Source: Pseudomonas sp. FP2196 (GTDB lineage Bacteria; Pseudomonadota; Gammaproteobacteria; Pseudomonadales; Pseudomonadaceae). Taken from it: DNA of 64,000 bases. Shown piece after piece: positions 25,471 through 38,046 of the stretch. The notes under the pieces were generated by a model. That model did no database searches, had not been told where the DNA came from, and worked only from the letters and a program-made list of their open reading frames with translations. The stretch is from contig NZ_CP117445.1 of the NCBI RefSeq assembly GCF_030687715.1, positions 2,538,501 through 2,602,500 of the forward strand, in the 5' to 3' direction. A program made the translations under genes and the position numbers. How positions within the stretch are numbered: position 1 is the stretch's first letter; every line of letters begins with the position of its first letter.

Positions 25471-26754
25471 ATGCTCGCTGCGTCACTGATTTTCCTGCTG
25501 ACCATTACCCTCGTTATCTGGCAACCCAAAGGCCTCGGTGTCGGCTGGAGTGCGACGTTGGGCGCCGTGCTGGCGCTGATCTTCGGTGTGGTACACCTGA
25601 GCGACATCCCGCTGGTGTGGCAAATCATCTGGAACGCCACCGGCACCTTCGTCGCGCTGATCATCATCAGTTTGCTGCTCGACGAGGCCGGTTTCTTCAA
25701 CTGGGCGGCGTTACACGTGGCACGCTGGGGGCGCGGCAGCGGGCGCAAGCTGTTTGCGTTCATGGTGCTGCTCGGGGCGCTGGTCTCGGCGCTGTTTGCC
25801 AATGACGGCGCGGCACTGATTCTCACGCCTATCGTCATTTCGATGTTGCTGGCGCTGCGCTTCTCGCCGGCGGCAACCCTGGCCTTTGTCATGGGCGCCG
25901 GCTTTATCGCGGATACCGCGAGCTTGCCGCTGGTGGTGTCGAACCTGGTCAACATCGTTTCGGCGGACTTCTTTCACATCGGTTTCAACCGCTACGCGGC
26001 GGTGATGGTGCCGGTCAACTTTGTCAGCGTCGCCGCGACGCTGGGCATGTTGCTGTGGTTTTTCCGTCGCGACATTCCCAAGGCTTACGACCCCGAACAG
26101 CTTGAACGCCCGGAAACCGCTATTCACGATAAAGCCACGTTCTATGCCGGTTGGGCGGTGTTGGCGATCTTGTTGGTGGGTTGTTTTGCCCTCGAGCCGC
26201 TGGGCATCCCGATCAGCGCGATTTCCGCCGTGTGCGCAGCCTTGCTGCTGGGCATCGCCGCCCGTGGACACAAGATCTCCACGCGCAAAGTAATGAAAGA
26301 AGCGCCGTGGCAGATCGTGATTTTCTCGCTGGGCATGTATCTGGTGGTCTACGGTCTGCGCAATGCCGGCTTGACCGGCTATCTCGCCGGTTGGCTGGAT
26401 GTCTTCGCCGATCATGGCGTGTGGGGCGCGGCCATGGGCACCGGGGTGCTGACGGCGCTGCTGTCGTCGATCATGAACAATTTGCCCACCGTACTGATCG
26501 GCTTGCTGTCGATCGATGCCAGTCAGGCGAGCGGGATGGTCAAGGAGGCGATGATCTACGCCAACGTGATCGGCAGCGATCTGGGGCCGAAGATCACGCC
26601 GATTGGCAGTCTGGCGACGTTGCTGTGGCTGCATGTGCTGGAGCGCAAGGGGATTCACATTGGCTGGGGTTATTACTTCAGGGTAGGGATTGTGCTGACG
26701 GTGCCGGTGTTGTTGGTGACGTTGGCGGCTTTGGCTGTGCGGCTTTCGCTTTAG
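25471..26754 (+). CDS. arsB: ArsB-type arsenite efflux pump
   Basis: 427 residues, ~11-12 membrane segments, opening [20 protein letters not shown]. ArsB marks include [20 protein letters not shown] (~69-88), [20 protein letters not shown] (~109-128) and [15 protein letters not shown] (~332-346). It exports As(III)/Sb(III), driven by proton motive force or with an ArsA ATPase. No arsR, arsC or arsH lies within several genes, so control is not by a linked ArsR. The substrate assignment is by family only. Confidence 0.87.
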   Translation: MLAASLIFLLTITLVIWQPKGLGVGWSATLGAVLALIFGVVHLSDIPLVWQIIWNATGTFVALIIISLLLDEAGFFNWAALHVARWGRGSGRKLFAFMVLLGALVSALFANDGAALILTPIVISMLLALRFSPAATLAFVMGAGFIADTASLPLVVSNLVNIVSADFFHIGFNRYAAVMVPVNFVSVAATLGMLLWFFRRDIPKAYDPEQLERPETAIHDKATFYAGWAVLAILLVGCFALEPLGIPISAISAVCAALLLGIAARGHKISTRKVMKEAPWQIVIFSLGMYLVVYGLRNAGLTGYLAGWLDVFADHGVWGAAMGTGVLTALLSSIMNNLPTVLIGLLSIDASQASGMVKEAMIYANVIGSDLGPKITPIGSLATLLWLHVLERKGIHIGWGYYFRVGIVLTVPVLLVTLAALAVRLSL

Positions 26755-26768
26755 ACCGAGTTGACCCT

Positions 26769-26832
26769 ATCGCGAGCAGGCTCACTCCTACAGGGGAACG
26801 CATTCCAATGTAGGAGTGAGCCTGCTCGCGAT
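26769..26832. repeat. REP doublet, type C
   Basis: ATCGCGAGCAGGCTCACTCC at 26768 and inverted GGAGTGAGCCTGCTCGCGAT to 26832, separated by ~20 bases. Sits between convergent arsB and DUF1853 genes and could act as a terminator. Confidence 0.9.
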
Positions 26833-26858
26833 GGGGCCGGTACAGACGCTACAAAGTC

Positions 26859-27809
26859 TCAGGCCTGGCCCGGCACATTCGGCCAAAGATCCGACACCAG
26901 AAACAAGCGCTCCGCCTCTTCCCATTCGCCCTGTGCATTCTCGGTCAGGCGCACCATCAATTGCGCCGGGGCCAGCGGTTCCAGGTCTTGCAACCACATC
27001 AGCAAATGTTCTGCCGCCCAGGTCTGATCCGCCGGGTAGTGCGCCGGCGCCAGCCAGGCATGGCGGGGCAGGGGTTGCCAGCGCCCCGCCGGGCGCTGCG
27101 CGACGAACGCCGGCCAATCCTTCTGATGCAACCAACTGCCTCGTAAATGCTGTGGGTGGGCGCCATCCGGAGACTGCGAAGGGCCGGGCCACGGATACAG
27201 CAGATAACCGCCCAGCCACAGTTGCGCACTGAACACTTCGATATCCAGTTTCGCCAGGACTTCGCGGCTTTCCGGACGCGCCGAGATCGGCAGTTGATGC
27301 TCGGCCAGATGCGCCAGTTTGCGATCCAGTCGATCATGACACCCCGGCCCCAGCCACTGCGCCGAATCACGACCGTCGCCATTCTGTGGGCCGAGATAAA
27401 GCTTGATCGCCAGTTCCAGGTGATGCACGCCGTCGCGGTCACGCAACAGCATGTCCAGTTCGCCCAGGGTGTGGCCCTCCCGGCGGATTGGCAGATTCGC
27501 CGCGATCAGCTCAATGCCCGGCGCATGCTTCACGGCAAACTGCCACAAGCGTTCGTAATACAGGCCCAGGCGCCGGGTACGCGCCTGGGACAACCAGTGC
27601 AGCAATTCGTAACTGTCACGATCAAGCTGACGCAGCCAGTGTTCCAGTCGCCCGGGATCCCTGACCCAATCGCTGCCCGCCAGCGGATGACGCTGCGGCC
27701 ACGGGGTGGTCGCGAGCATCGGCGGGGCGAGGATCACCCACGCCAGATCGCGCACTTCCGGATGGCGTAATTGGTGGGGTAACTGCAGCAGGTCGGGAAA
27801 TAGGATCAT
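26859..27809 (-). CDS. DUF1853 family protein
   Basis: 316 residues beginning [26 protein letters not shown]. The family is nuclease-like in some predictions: [26 protein letters not shown] (~136-161) has the E/D...D...ExK pattern of a PD-(D/E)XK core. It is divergent from nadK with ~115 bases between. Cytoplasmic, function unknown. The nuclease idea is my inference from the motif. Confidence 0.75.
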   Translation of the reverse strand: MILFPDLLQLPHQLRHPEVRDLAWVILAPPMLATTPWPQRHPLAGSDWVRDPGRLEHWLRQLDRDSYELLHWLSQARTRRLGLYYERLWQFAVKHAPGIELIAANLPIRREGHTLGELDMLLRDRDGVHHLELAIKLYLGPQNGDGRDSAQWLGPGCHDRLDRKLAHLAEHQLPISARPESREVLAKLDIEVFSAQLWLGGYLLYPWPGPSQSPDGAHPQHLRGSWLHQKDWPAFVAQRPAGRWQPLPRHAWLAPAHYPADQTWAAEHLLMWLQDLEPLAPAQLMVRLTENAQGEWEEAERLFLVSDLWPNVPGQA

Positions 27810-27924
27810 CTTGCGAGCATAGCCTTAAACGCGAGCGCACCCTTGAGACTGAAAGGATTTTGTCTAACCGCGGCTTTCGCCCATAATCGGCTTTTTCGCG
27901 TTTTCGATTGTCCGCAGAGGTCCC

Positions 27925-28815
27925 ATGGAGCAATTTCGTAATATCGGCATCATCGGTCGCCTGGGCAGTTCCCAGGTGCTGGATACCGTCCGCCGACTGA
28001 AACGCTTTCTGCTCGATCGTCACCTGCATGTGATCCTCGAAGACACCATCGCTGAAGTCCTGCCGGGCCACGGCCTGCAAACTTCGTCGCGCAAGATGCT
28101 CGGTGAAGTCTGCGACATGGTCATCGTTGTCGGCGGTGACGGCAGTCTGCTCGGCGCCGCCCGGGCGCTGGCAAAACACAATATTCCGGTGCTGGGGATC
28201 AACCGCGGCAGCCTTGGCTTTCTCACCGACATTCGCCCGGATGAGCTGGAAGTCGAAGTCGCCAAAGTGCTCGACGGCCATTACCTGGTGGAAAACCGCT
28301 TTCTGCTGCAAGCCGAAGTTCGCCGCCACGGCGAGGCCATCGGCCAGGGCGATGCGCTGAACGACGTGGTGCTGCACCCGGGCAAGTCGACGCGCATGAT
28401 CGAGTTCGAGCTGTACATCGACGGCCAGTTCGTCTGCAGCCAGAAGGCCGACGGCCTGATCGTCGCCACCCCGACCGGTTCCACCGCGTATGCGCTGTCC
28501 GCCGGCGGGCCGATCATGCATCCCAAGCTCGATGCCATTGTGATCGTGCCGATGTACCCCCATATGTTGTCGAGCAGGCCAATTGTGGTCGATGGCAACA
28601 GTGAGCTGAAAATCGTCGTGTCGAAAAACATGCAGATTTACCCGCAGGTCTCCTGCGACGGGCAGAACCACTTCACCTGCGCGCCGGGCGACACCATCAC
28701 CGTCAGCAAGAAAGCGCAGAAGCTGCGATTGATTCATCCGCTCGACCACAACTATTACGAAGTCTGCCGCACCAAGCTCGGCTGGGGCAGCAAGCTGGGT
28801 GGTGGAGGCGACTGA
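27925..28815 (+). CDS. nadK: NAD kinase
   Basis: 296 residues. GGDGS at 70-74 is the ATP/NAD-binding signature, NDVVLHPGKSTRMIEFELYI (~149-168) the NE/D part of the site and TPTGSTAYALSAGGP (~183-197) the conserved glycine-rich block. It phosphorylates NAD to NADP in the cytoplasm and is essential. AGAGGTCCC lies just before the ATG. Its TGA overlaps the next ATG (TGATG), so it leads a three-gene operon with the phosphatase and the rhomboid protease. Confidence 0.95.
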   Translation: MEQFRNIGIIGRLGSSQVLDTVRRLKRFLLDRHLHVILEDTIAEVLPGHGLQTSSRKMLGEVCDMVIVVGGDGSLLGAARALAKHNIPVLGINRGSLGFLTDIRPDELEVEVAKVLDGHYLVENRFLLQAEVRRHGEAIGQGDALNDVVLHPGKSTRMIEFELYIDGQFVCSQKADGLIVATPTGSTAYALSAGGPIMHPKLDAIVIVPMYPHMLSSRPIVVDGNSELKIVVSKNMQIYPQVSCDGQNHFTCAPGDTITVSKKAQKLRLIHPLDHNYYEVCRTKLGWGSKLGGGGD

Positions 28816-29786
28816 TGCTCGATCCCGCACGCAGTTATGACCTGATTGGTGACGTGCACGGATGCGCCTTGACCCTCGAACACTTGCTTGACCGTCTCGG
28901 TTATCACAAGCAGGGCGGGGTCTGGCGGCATCCATCGCGCATGGCCGTGTTCGTCGGCGACATCATCGACCGTGGCCCGCGGATTCGCGAGGCGCTGCAC
29001 ATCGTCCACGACATGGTCGAGGCCGGTCAGGCCTTGTGCATCATGGGCAACCATGAATTCAACGCTTTGGGCTGGAGCACCCCGGCGCCTCCGGGCAGCG
29101 GCAAGCAGTTCGTCCGTGAACACACGCCGCGCCACGCGCGATTGCTCCATGAAACCCTGACTCAGTTCGAAGACCATCCCGGCGACTGGCACGACTTTCA
29201 GCAGTGGTTCTATGAGCTGCCGCTGGTGGTGGATGCCGGGCGTTTCCGTGTGGTGCATGCCTGCTGGGACGCCGGCCTGATCGAACCGCTGCGCGGACTG
29301 TTTCCCGATGCACGCATCGATGAGCATTTCCTCCAGGCCTCGGCCGTGCCCGGCAGCTTTGCCTGCACCGTGTTCGACCGCCTGCTGCGCGGCACCGACA
29401 TGCGTCTGCCGGACGGCCAGACCATGACCAGTGGTGACGGTCTGGTGCGTTCGTTCTTCCGCACCAAGTTCTGGGAGGACGACCCGAAAACCTACGGCGA
29501 CATCGTCTTCCAGCCCGACGCACTGCCGGAGCCAGTCGCACAAACACCGCTGACTTCAACGGAAAAGAATTCCCTGCTGCGCTACGGCGTCGATGAGCCT
29601 TTGCTGTTCGTCGGTCATTACTGGCGCAGCGGCAAACCGGCGCCGATCCGCCCGAACCTCGCGTGTCTGGATTACAGCGCGGTGCTTTACGGCAAACTCG
29701 TCGCCTATCGTCTGGATCAGGAAACCCGCCTCGATCCGCATAAATTTGTCTGGGTCGATGTCGAGCGACCGGAGGTGCTGCAATGA
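28815..29786 (+). CDS. Metallophosphoesterase (calcineurin-like)
   Basis: 323 residues. Metal-site motifs are GDVHGC (~12-17), VGDIIDRGP (~48-56) and GNHEF (~79-83), with later histidines (VVHACWD ~150; VGHYW ~274). This is the serine/threonine protein phosphatase / Ap4A hydrolase superfamily. Substrate unknown: phosphoprotein, nucleotide or cyclic nucleotide are all possible. Start overlaps the nadK stop by one base and its stop overlaps the rhomboid start (ATGA), so translation is coupled on both sides. Confidence 0.88.
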   Translation: MLDPARSYDLIGDVHGCALTLEHLLDRLGYHKQGGVWRHPSRMAVFVGDIIDRGPRIREALHIVHDMVEAGQALCIMGNHEFNALGWSTPAPPGSGKQFVREHTPRHARLLHETLTQFEDHPGDWHDFQQWFYELPLVVDAGRFRVVHACWDAGLIEPLRGLFPDARIDEHFLQASAVPGSFACTVFDRLLRGTDMRLPDGQTMTSGDGLVRSFFRTKFWEDDPKTYGDIVFQPDALPEPVAQTPLTSTEKNSLLRYGVDEPLLFVGHYWRSGKPAPIRPNLACLDYSAVLYGKLVAYRLDQETRLDPHKFVWVDVERPEVLQ

Positions 29787-30652
29787 GTGCGGTAGCGGTA
29801 TTGCGTCTGCCCCTGGCGGTGGACTTGAGCGGTTTTGTCACGCTGCTGCAACGCATGCAGGTGCCGCACCGGGTCAGTGAAGAGGCGGGCGAACAGGTAT
29901 TGTGGGCGCCAGCGGAGATCAGCGACGACGTGCGTTCGCTGTACGAGCGCTTCCCGGCCGGCGATCCCGAGCAAACCCTGGACATCCCGGTAGCCCAGAC
30001 CTTCAAGCGTCCGGGCTTCGTCGAACAACTCAAGCACGCCAAGGCCACAGGCTTCATTCTGCTGCTGTGCCTGATCGTCGGCGGTTTGACCTTTCTCGGC
30101 GAGAACCTGGAGACCCTGCGCTGGCTGACCTTCCTCGATTTCCGTGTGATCGGCGAATACATCCACTTCACGCCGTTGGCTGACAGCCTCGCGGCGGGGC
30201 AGTGGTGGCGGTTGGTGACGCCGATGCTGATCCACTTCGGCATCCTCCACCTGGCCATGAACGGCATGTGGTACTGGGAGCTGGGGCGGCGCATCGAGTC
30301 GCGTCAGGGCAGTATCAATTTGATAGGCCTGACGTTGCTGTTCAGCCTGGTGTCCAACTACGCGCAGTTCGCCTGGAGCGGCGCGACCTTGTTCGGCGGA
30401 CTGTCCGGTGTGCTTTACGGTTTGCTCGGCCATTGCTGGATCTTCCAGGTGTTGTCACCGAACCCGGCCTATCGCCTGCCGCGCGGCGTATTGGTGATGA
30501 TGCTGGTGTGGCTGCTGGTGTGCATGTCCGGGCTGATCTCGATGATCGGCTTCGGCGAAATTGCCAACGCCGCCCACGTCGGCGGGTTACTCATCGGATG
30601 CTTCACCGGTTTGTTGGGTGGTTTGTATAACCGCCGTAAACTGGCCGCCTAA
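29783..30652 (+). CDS. glpG: Rhomboid-family intramembrane serine protease
   Basis: 289 residues. N-terminal cytosolic domain (~1-90) then six hydrophobic segments. HFGILHLAMNGMWYWELG is the first loop motif, GGLSGVLYG contains the catalytic Ser ~208 (GxSG), and NAAHVGG holds His ~265. It cleaves membrane proteins within the inner membrane. The size and N-terminal domain match the GlpG type. It is the last gene of the nadK operon. Confidence 0.88.
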   Translation: MSAVAVLRLPLAVDLSGFVTLLQRMQVPHRVSEEAGEQVLWAPAEISDDVRSLYERFPAGDPEQTLDIPVAQTFKRPGFVEQLKHAKATGFILLLCLIVGGLTFLGENLETLRWLTFLDFRVIGEYIHFTPLADSLAAGQWWRLVTPMLIHFGILHLAMNGMWYWELGRRIESRQGSINLIGLTLLFSLVSNYAQFAWSGATLFGGLSGVLYGLLGHCWIFQVLSPNPAYRLPRGVLVMMLVWLLVCMSGLISMIGFGEIANAAHVGGLLIGCFTGLLGGLYNRRKLAA

Positions 30653-30685
30653 AATTTTCAGTGAATAAAGAGCACGGAGACCCTG

Positions 30686-30946
30686 ATGTCCTCTTTTAAC
30701 GAAATGATCAAAAACATCACCCCGGATATCTACGAGAGCCTGAAACTGGCCGTGGAAATCGGCAAGTGGTCGGACGGTGGTAAGCTCACCGCCGAACAGC
30801 GTGAGCTGTCGTTGCAGGCGATGATCGCCTGGGAAATCCAGAACCTGCCTGAAGACCAGCGCACCGGTTACATGGGCCCGCAAGAATGTGCGTCGAAGTC
30901 GATCGAAGTGCCGAACATCCTGTTCAAGTCGGATGCCATCCATTGA
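30686..30946 (+). CDS. YeaC family (DUF1315) protein
   Basis: 86 residues: MSSFNEMIKNITPDIYESLK, then EIGKWSDGGKLTAEQRELSL and YMGPQEC. Small soluble protein of unknown role, conserved in gammaproteobacteria. ATG at 30686 after GAGCACGGAGACC. Its TGA overlaps the TTG start of the DUF2797 gene, so the two are likely translated together. Confidence 0.85.
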   Translation: MSSFNEMIKNITPDIYESLKLAVEIGKWSDGGKLTAEQRELSLQAMIAWEIQNLPEDQRTGYMGPQECASKSIEVPNILFKSDAIH

Positions 30947-31773
30947 TTGAGATTGGCCGCGGTGCAATCAGCAAAATGTCGGCGCGCCTGGACGGGCCGA
31001 ACGTGCAATACGCATTTCGTCTGGATGACGTCGAGGTGCCGGTCAATCCAATGATCGGCACCACGGTGCGTCTGGAGTACCTGGGGGCGATCCACTGCAC
31101 CCATTGCGGGCGCAAGACCAAAACCAGTTTCAGTCAGGGTTACTGCTACCCGTGCATGACCAAACTGGCCCAGTGCGACATCTGCATCATGAGCCCGGAG
31201 CGCTGCCACTTTGACGCCGGCACCTGCCGCGAGCCTGAGTGGGGGGAGAAATTCTGCATGACCGACCACGTGGTTTACCTGGCCAATTCGTCGGGGATCA
31301 AGGTTGGCATCACCCGTGCAACGCAATTGCCGACCCGCTGGCTCGACCAGGGTGCCAGTCAGGCGTTGCCGATCATGCGGGTGTCGACGCGGCAGCAGTC
31401 GGGCTTTGTTGAAGACCTGTTCCGTAGCCAGGTAGCGGATAAAACCAACTGGCGTGCGCTGCTCAAGGGCGATGCGGTGGCGGTCGATCTGGCACAAGTG
31501 CGCGATCAACTGTTTGAAAGCTGCGCCGAAGGCCTGCAAGGCTTGCAGGAGCGATTCGGCCTACAGGCGATTCAGACGATTGCCGATGTCGAACCGCTCG
31601 AAATCCGCTATCCGGTCGAGCAGTACCCAGCCAAAATCGTCAGCTTCAACCTGGACAAGAACCCGATAGCCGAAGGTACGCTGCTGGGGATCAAGGGCCA
31701 GTACCTGATCTTCGATACCGGCGTGATCAACATTCGTAAGTACACGGCTTATCAGCTCGCCGTGCATCAATAA
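30943..31773 (+). CDS. DUF2797 family zinc-binding protein
   Basis: 276 residues from the TTG at 30943 (MIEIGRGAISKMSARLDG...), overlapping the YeaC stop (TTGA). A longer ATG/GTG frame to 30886 would overlap YeaC by 60 bases and adds non-native residues. Cysteine pairs in IHCTHCGRKTKTSFSQGYCY PCM and QCDIC (~45-85) form a zinc ribbon. VVYLANSSGIKVGITRATQL PTRWLDQGA (~107-135) resembles the GIY-YIG endonuclease start. Function unknown; the GIY-YIG likeness is my reading. Confidence 0.8.
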   Translation: MIEIGRGAISKMSARLDGPNVQYAFRLDDVEVPVNPMIGTTVRLEYLGAIHCTHCGRKTKTSFSQGYCYPCMTKLAQCDICIMSPERCHFDAGTCREPEWGEKFCMTDHVVYLANSSGIKVGITRATQLPTRWLDQGASQALPIMRVSTRQQSGFVEDLFRSQVADKTNWRALLKGDAVAVDLAQVRDQLFESCAEGLQGLQERFGLQAIQTIADVEPLEIRYPVEQYPAKIVSFNLDKNPIAEGTLLGIKGQYLIFDTGVINIRKYTAYQLAVHQ

Positions 31774-31783
31774 GGACTCCAGC

Positions 31784-34441
31784 ATGCGCACCGAACAACC
31801 GAAGATGATTTACCTGAAGGACTATCAGGCGCCCGAGTACCTGATCGACGAAACACACCTGACCTTCGAGTTGTTCGAGGACCACAGCCTGGTTCACGCG
31901 CAACTGGTGATGCGCCGCAATCCGGCGCGTGGCGCGGGCCTGCCGCCGCTGGTGCTCGATGGCCAGCAGCTGGAATTGCTCTCGGTGACCCTGGCCGACA
32001 AGGAGCTGAGCGCTGATGATTACCAGCTCAGCGAAAACCACCTGACCCTGCAACCGACCAGCGATACTTTCACGGTCGACACCAGCGTCAAGATCCACCC
32101 GGAAACCAACACCGCGCTGGAAGGCCTGTACAAGTCCGGCACGATGTTCTGCACCCAGTGCGAGGCCGAAGGCTTCCGCAAGATCACCTATTACCTCGAC
32201 CGCCCGGATGTGATGAGCAAGTTCACCACCACCGTGGTGGCCGAGCAGCACAGCTATCCGGTGCTGCTGTCCAACGGCAACCCGATCGCTTCCGGCCCCG
32301 GCGAAGACGGCCGGCACTGGGCGACCTGGGAAGACCCGTTCATGAAACCGGCGTACCTGTTCGCGCTGGTGGCCGGTGATTTGTGGTGTGTTGAAGACAC
32401 CTTCACCACCATGACCCAGCGCACCGTCGCGCTGCGCATCTACGTCGAGCCGGAAAACATCGACAAGTGCCAGCACGCGATGAACAGCCTGAAGAAGTCG
32501 ATGCGCTGGGACGAAGAGGTCTACGGTCGCGAATACGATCTGGACATCTTCATGATCGTCGCGGTCAACGACTTCAACATGGGCGCCATGGAGAACAAGG
32601 GCCTCAATATCTTCAACTCCAGCGCCGTGCTGGCCCGCGCCGAAACCGCAACCGACGCCGCGCACCAGCGGGTCGAAGCCATCGTCGCCCACGAATACTT
32701 CCACAACTGGTCGGGCAACCGCGTGACCTGCCGCGACTGGTTCCAGTTGTCGCTCAAGGAAGGCTTTACCGTATTCCGCGATTCCGGCTTCTCTGCCGAC
32801 ATGAACTCGGCCACGGTCAAGCGCATTCAGGACGTGGCGTACCTGCGTACCCACCAGTTCGCCGAAGATGCCGGCCCGATGGCTCACGCTGTGCGCCCGG
32901 ACAGCTTCATCGAGATCTCCAACTTCTACACCCTGACCGTGTACGAAAAGGGCTCGGAAGTGGTCGGCATGATCCACACCTTGCTCGGCGCCGAAGGCTT
33001 CCGTAAGGGCAGCGATCTGTACTTCGAGCGCCACGACGGCCAGGCCGTGACTTGCGACGATTTCATCAAGGCCATGGAAGATGCCAATGGCGTCGACCTG
33101 ACCCAGTTCAAACGCTGGTACAGCCAGGCCGGCACGCCGCGTCTGGCAGTGAGCGAGTCTTACGACGCTGCGGCGAAAACCTACAGCCTGACCTTCCGCC
33201 AGAGCTGCCCGGAGACCCCGGACAAGGTTGAAAAACTGCCGTTCGTGATCCCGGTGGAACTGGGCCTGCTCGACAGCAAGGGCAACGAGATCGCCCTGCG
33301 TCTGGCCGGTGAAGCATCGGCGCAAGGCACCACCCGCGTGATCTCGGTGACCGAGGCAGAGCAGACCTTCACCTTCGTCGACATCAGTGAGCAGCCATTG
33401 CCATCGCTGCTGCGTGGCTTCTCGGCGCCGGTGAAACTGAGCTTCCCGTACAACCGTGACCAATTGATGTTCCTGATGCAGCACGACAGCGACGGTTTCA
33501 ACCGCTGGGATGCCGGTCAGCAACTGTCGGTACAGGTCCTGCAAGAGCTGATCGCGCAGCAGCAGAAGGGCGAAAGCCTGGTGCTCGACCCGCGCCTGAT
33601 CACGGCGCTGCGCACGGTGCTGTCCGATGAGTCGCTGGATCAGGCGATGGTCGCGGAAATGCTCTCGCTGCCAGGTGAGGCGTACCTCACCGAAATCAGC
33701 GAAGTGGCTGATGTTGATGCCATCCATATCGCGCGCGAATTTGCTCGCAAGCAACTGGCCGACAATCTGTTCGAAGGACTGTGGCTGCGTTATCAGGCCA
33801 ACCGTGACCTGTCGAAGAAAACCCCATATGTGGCCGAGGCCGAGCACTTCGCCCGTCGTGCCCTGCAGAACATCGCGCTGTCGTACCTGATGCTCAGTGG
33901 CAAGCCGGAAGTACTGGCCGCAGCGCTGGAACAGTTCGACACCAGCGACAACATGACCGAGCGCCTGACCGCGCTGGCGGTACTGGTCAACTCGCCGTTC
34001 GACGAGCAGAAAGACCAGGCGCTGGCCAGTTTTGCCGAGCACTTCAAGGATAACCCGCTGGTCATGGATCAGTGGTTCAGCGTGCAGGCCGGCAGCACCT
34101 TGCCGGGCGGCCTGGAGCGGGTGAAAGCGTTGATGCAGCACCCGGCGTTCAACATTAAGAACCCGAACAAGGTGCGTGCGCTGGTCGGTGCGTTTGCCGG
34201 GCAGAACCTGATCAACTTCCATGCGGCTGACGGCTCGGGTTATCGCTTCCTGGCGGATCTGGTGATTGAGCTGAACGGGTTTAATCCGCAGATCGCTTCG
34301 CGGCAGTTGGCGCCGTTGACTCGCTGGCGCAAATACGACGCTGCGCGGCAGGCGTTGATGAAAGGTGAGCTGGAGCGGATTCGGGCTTCGGGGCAGTTGT
34401 CGAGCGATGTGTATGAAGTGGTGAGCAAGAGCCTGGCGTAA
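31784..34441 (+). CDS. pepN: Aminopeptidase N
   Basis: 885 residues, full length for the M1 family. Exopeptidase motif GAMENKG (~266-272), zinc site HEYFHNW (~304-310, HExxH) with the third ligand in KEGFTVFRD (~E327). The DUF3458 Ig-like and C-terminal helical domains follow. It removes N-terminal residues from peptides in the cytoplasm. ATG at 31784 is 10 bases after the DUF2797 stop with AAGGACTCC between, so it may share that transcript. Ends before a REP doublet. Confidence 0.95.
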   Translation: MRTEQPKMIYLKDYQAPEYLIDETHLTFELFEDHSLVHAQLVMRRNPARGAGLPPLVLDGQQLELLSVTLADKELSADDYQLSENHLTLQPTSDTFTVDTSVKIHPETNTALEGLYKSGTMFCTQCEAEGFRKITYYLDRPDVMSKFTTTVVAEQHSYPVLLSNGNPIASGPGEDGRHWATWEDPFMKPAYLFALVAGDLWCVEDTFTTMTQRTVALRIYVEPENIDKCQHAMNSLKKSMRWDEEVYGREYDLDIFMIVAVNDFNMGAMENKGLNIFNSSAVLARAETATDAAHQRVEAIVAHEYFHNWSGNRVTCRDWFQLSLKEGFTVFRDSGFSADMNSATVKRIQDVAYLRTHQFAEDAGPMAHAVRPDSFIEISNFYTLTVYEKGSEVVGMIHTLLGAEGFRKGSDLYFERHDGQAVTCDDFIKAMEDANGVDLTQFKRWYSQAGTPRLAVSESYDAAAKTYSLTFRQSCPETPDKVEKLPFVIPVELGLLDSKGNEIALRLAGEASAQGTTRVISVTEAEQTFTFVDISEQPLPSLLRGFSAPVKLSFPYNRDQLMFLMQHDSDGFNRWDAGQQLSVQVLQELIAQQQKGESLVLDPRLITALRTVLSDESLDQAMVAEMLSLPGEAYLTEISEVADVDAIHIAREFARKQLADNLFEGLWLRYQANRDLSKKTPYVAEAEHFARRALQNIALSYLMLSGKPEVLAAALEQFDTSDNMTERLTALAVLVNSPFDEQKDQALASFAEHFKDNPLVMDQWFSVQAGSTLPGGLERVKALMQHPAFNIKNPNKVRALVGAFAGQNLINFHAADGSGYRFLADLVIELNGFNPQIASRQLAPLTRWRKYDAARQALMKGELERIRASGQLSSDVYEVVSKSLA

Positions 34442-34453
34442 CACGTAACGAAA

Positions 34454-34540
34454 TGTGGGAGCGAGCCTGCTCGCGAATGCGTTGTTTCAGTCGACATATC
34501 TGTGTCTGATACACCGCTTTCGCGAGCAGGCTCGCTCCCA
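34454..34540. repeat. REP doublet, type B
   Basis: TGTGGGAGCGAGCCTGCTCG and inverted CGAGCAGGCTCGCTCCCACA separated by ~45 bases, between the convergent ends of pepN and katG. Confidence 0.92.
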
Positions 34541-34562
34541 CAATGGTTTTGCGTTTCTCCAG

Positions 34563-36914
<2,352 letters not shown>

Positions 36915-37024
36915 CTAATAGCCCGACTATTGGACGCTGATAGGCAGAACCTTTTACCGCAGATGTTGCTGCAAAACCCGTACTCCGCATAGCGCATGAC
37001 CCCCTGTAGATACCGTCTTGCCCC

Positions 37025-37996
37025 TCATCGGGCAAGGGCAATTTTCGGGTCAAATGGCTGGCCCGATTTAAGAACGGCGTAGACAAAATGTAGGAGTTTG
37101 CGCATCGCTGCACAGATGATTTGCTTGGGGGCCTTGCCGTTGGCCTTCAAGCGTTCCTTCATGGCGATGATTGCCTTGTTGTGCTTCAGTGCAACCAACC
37201 CAGGCATGTATAGACCCGCCCGAACGCGAGCCGATCCGATCCTCGAAATCACTGCTCTGCCTTTGAACTTTCCCGAGTCCTGCAGCTTTGGGTTCAACCC
37301 GGCGGCAGCGACCAGTTTGCGAGGGTCGTCATATTTACGCAGGTCGCCCAACTCTGCCAGCAGCCGCTCAAGGGTTTTCTGGCCAATACCGTCGATGGTC
37401 ACGATCAAGTCGCGCATTTGGCGCATGTCTGGATCATCGTCGATGTGTTTTTTGATTGCTTTGTGAGTTTCAACGATCTCTTTCTCGATGTGACGCAGCA
37501 CAGAGTTGATCGAGTCTTTGACCTTTTCGTCGGACACATCCAGGCGATTGAGCTCCATTTGCTCCATTTCCTGAAGGTCATCCAAGCGACGTACCATCGC
37601 CTTTAGCTGACGATATTTCAGCGGCTCCGGAGCCCAAAGCTGAAGCTTTTCAGCCTTTTCCCGAGCAAAGTCAGCGATCAATTTGGCGTCGCTTTTGTCG
37701 GTTTTGATCCGGCGCAGCTCGCTGTCGGCGTAAGCGTGGGTCGTCGCCGGATTGACGACGCAGACCCGGTAACCCTTGTTGTAGACGAACTCGGCAAGTT
37801 CCAGGTGATAAACGCTGGTGGCTTCCATCACGATCAGGGCTGTAGGCTCGACCTGCTTGTTCAACCAGGCGTCAAACTCTTTGAAACCTTTTGAGTCGTT
37901 AGCCAGTTTGGCCTTGGTTTTGTGCTTGCCGTTTGGCAGGTGAGTGGCGATATCAAAGGTATTTTTAGCGACATCGACGCCGACGAAATTGGACAT
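37025..37996 (-). CDS. IS110-family transposase (DEDD recombinase)
   Basis: 323 residues. N-terminal RuvC-like DEDD domain: VGVDVAKNTFDIAT (D8), VMEATSVYHLEL (E ~57) and RIKTDKSDAKLIADFA (D ~99, D ~102). C-terminal Transposase_20 domain with TIDGIGQKTLERLLAEL (~200-216) and the catalytic-serine region KFKGRAVISRIGSARVRAGL YMP (~244-266). Intact. The enzyme would recombine element and target guided by an RNA from the non-coding end. The related ISPpu9/ISPpu10 are known to insert in REPs. Confidence 0.93.
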   Translation of the reverse strand: MSNFVGVDVAKNTFDIATHLPNGKHKTKAKLANDSKGFKEFDAWLNKQVEPTALIVMEATSVYHLELAEFVYNKGYRVCVVNPATTHAYADSELRRIKTDKSDAKLIADFAREKAEKLQLWAPEPLKYRQLKAMVRRLDDLQEMEQMELNRLDVSDEKVKDSINSVLRHIEKEIVETHKAIKKHIDDDPDMRQMRDLIVTIDGIGQKTLERLLAELGDLRKYDDPRKLVAAAGLNPKLQDSGKFKGRAVISRIGSARVRAGLYMPGLVALKHNKAIIAMKERLKANGKAPKQIICAAMRKLLHFVYAVLKSGQPFDPKIALAR

Positions 37997-38046
37997 GACC
38001 GTTTCTCCATTAATCAGTTTTCGATCATCACTGCACTCTGTCCAAC

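Noticed and set aside
31727..34444. 905-codon open frame antisense to pepN
   Set aside because: Exact shadow of a well-supported aminopeptidase N; composition is His/Arg/Gln/Val-rich as expected from the reverse frame of high-GC genes.
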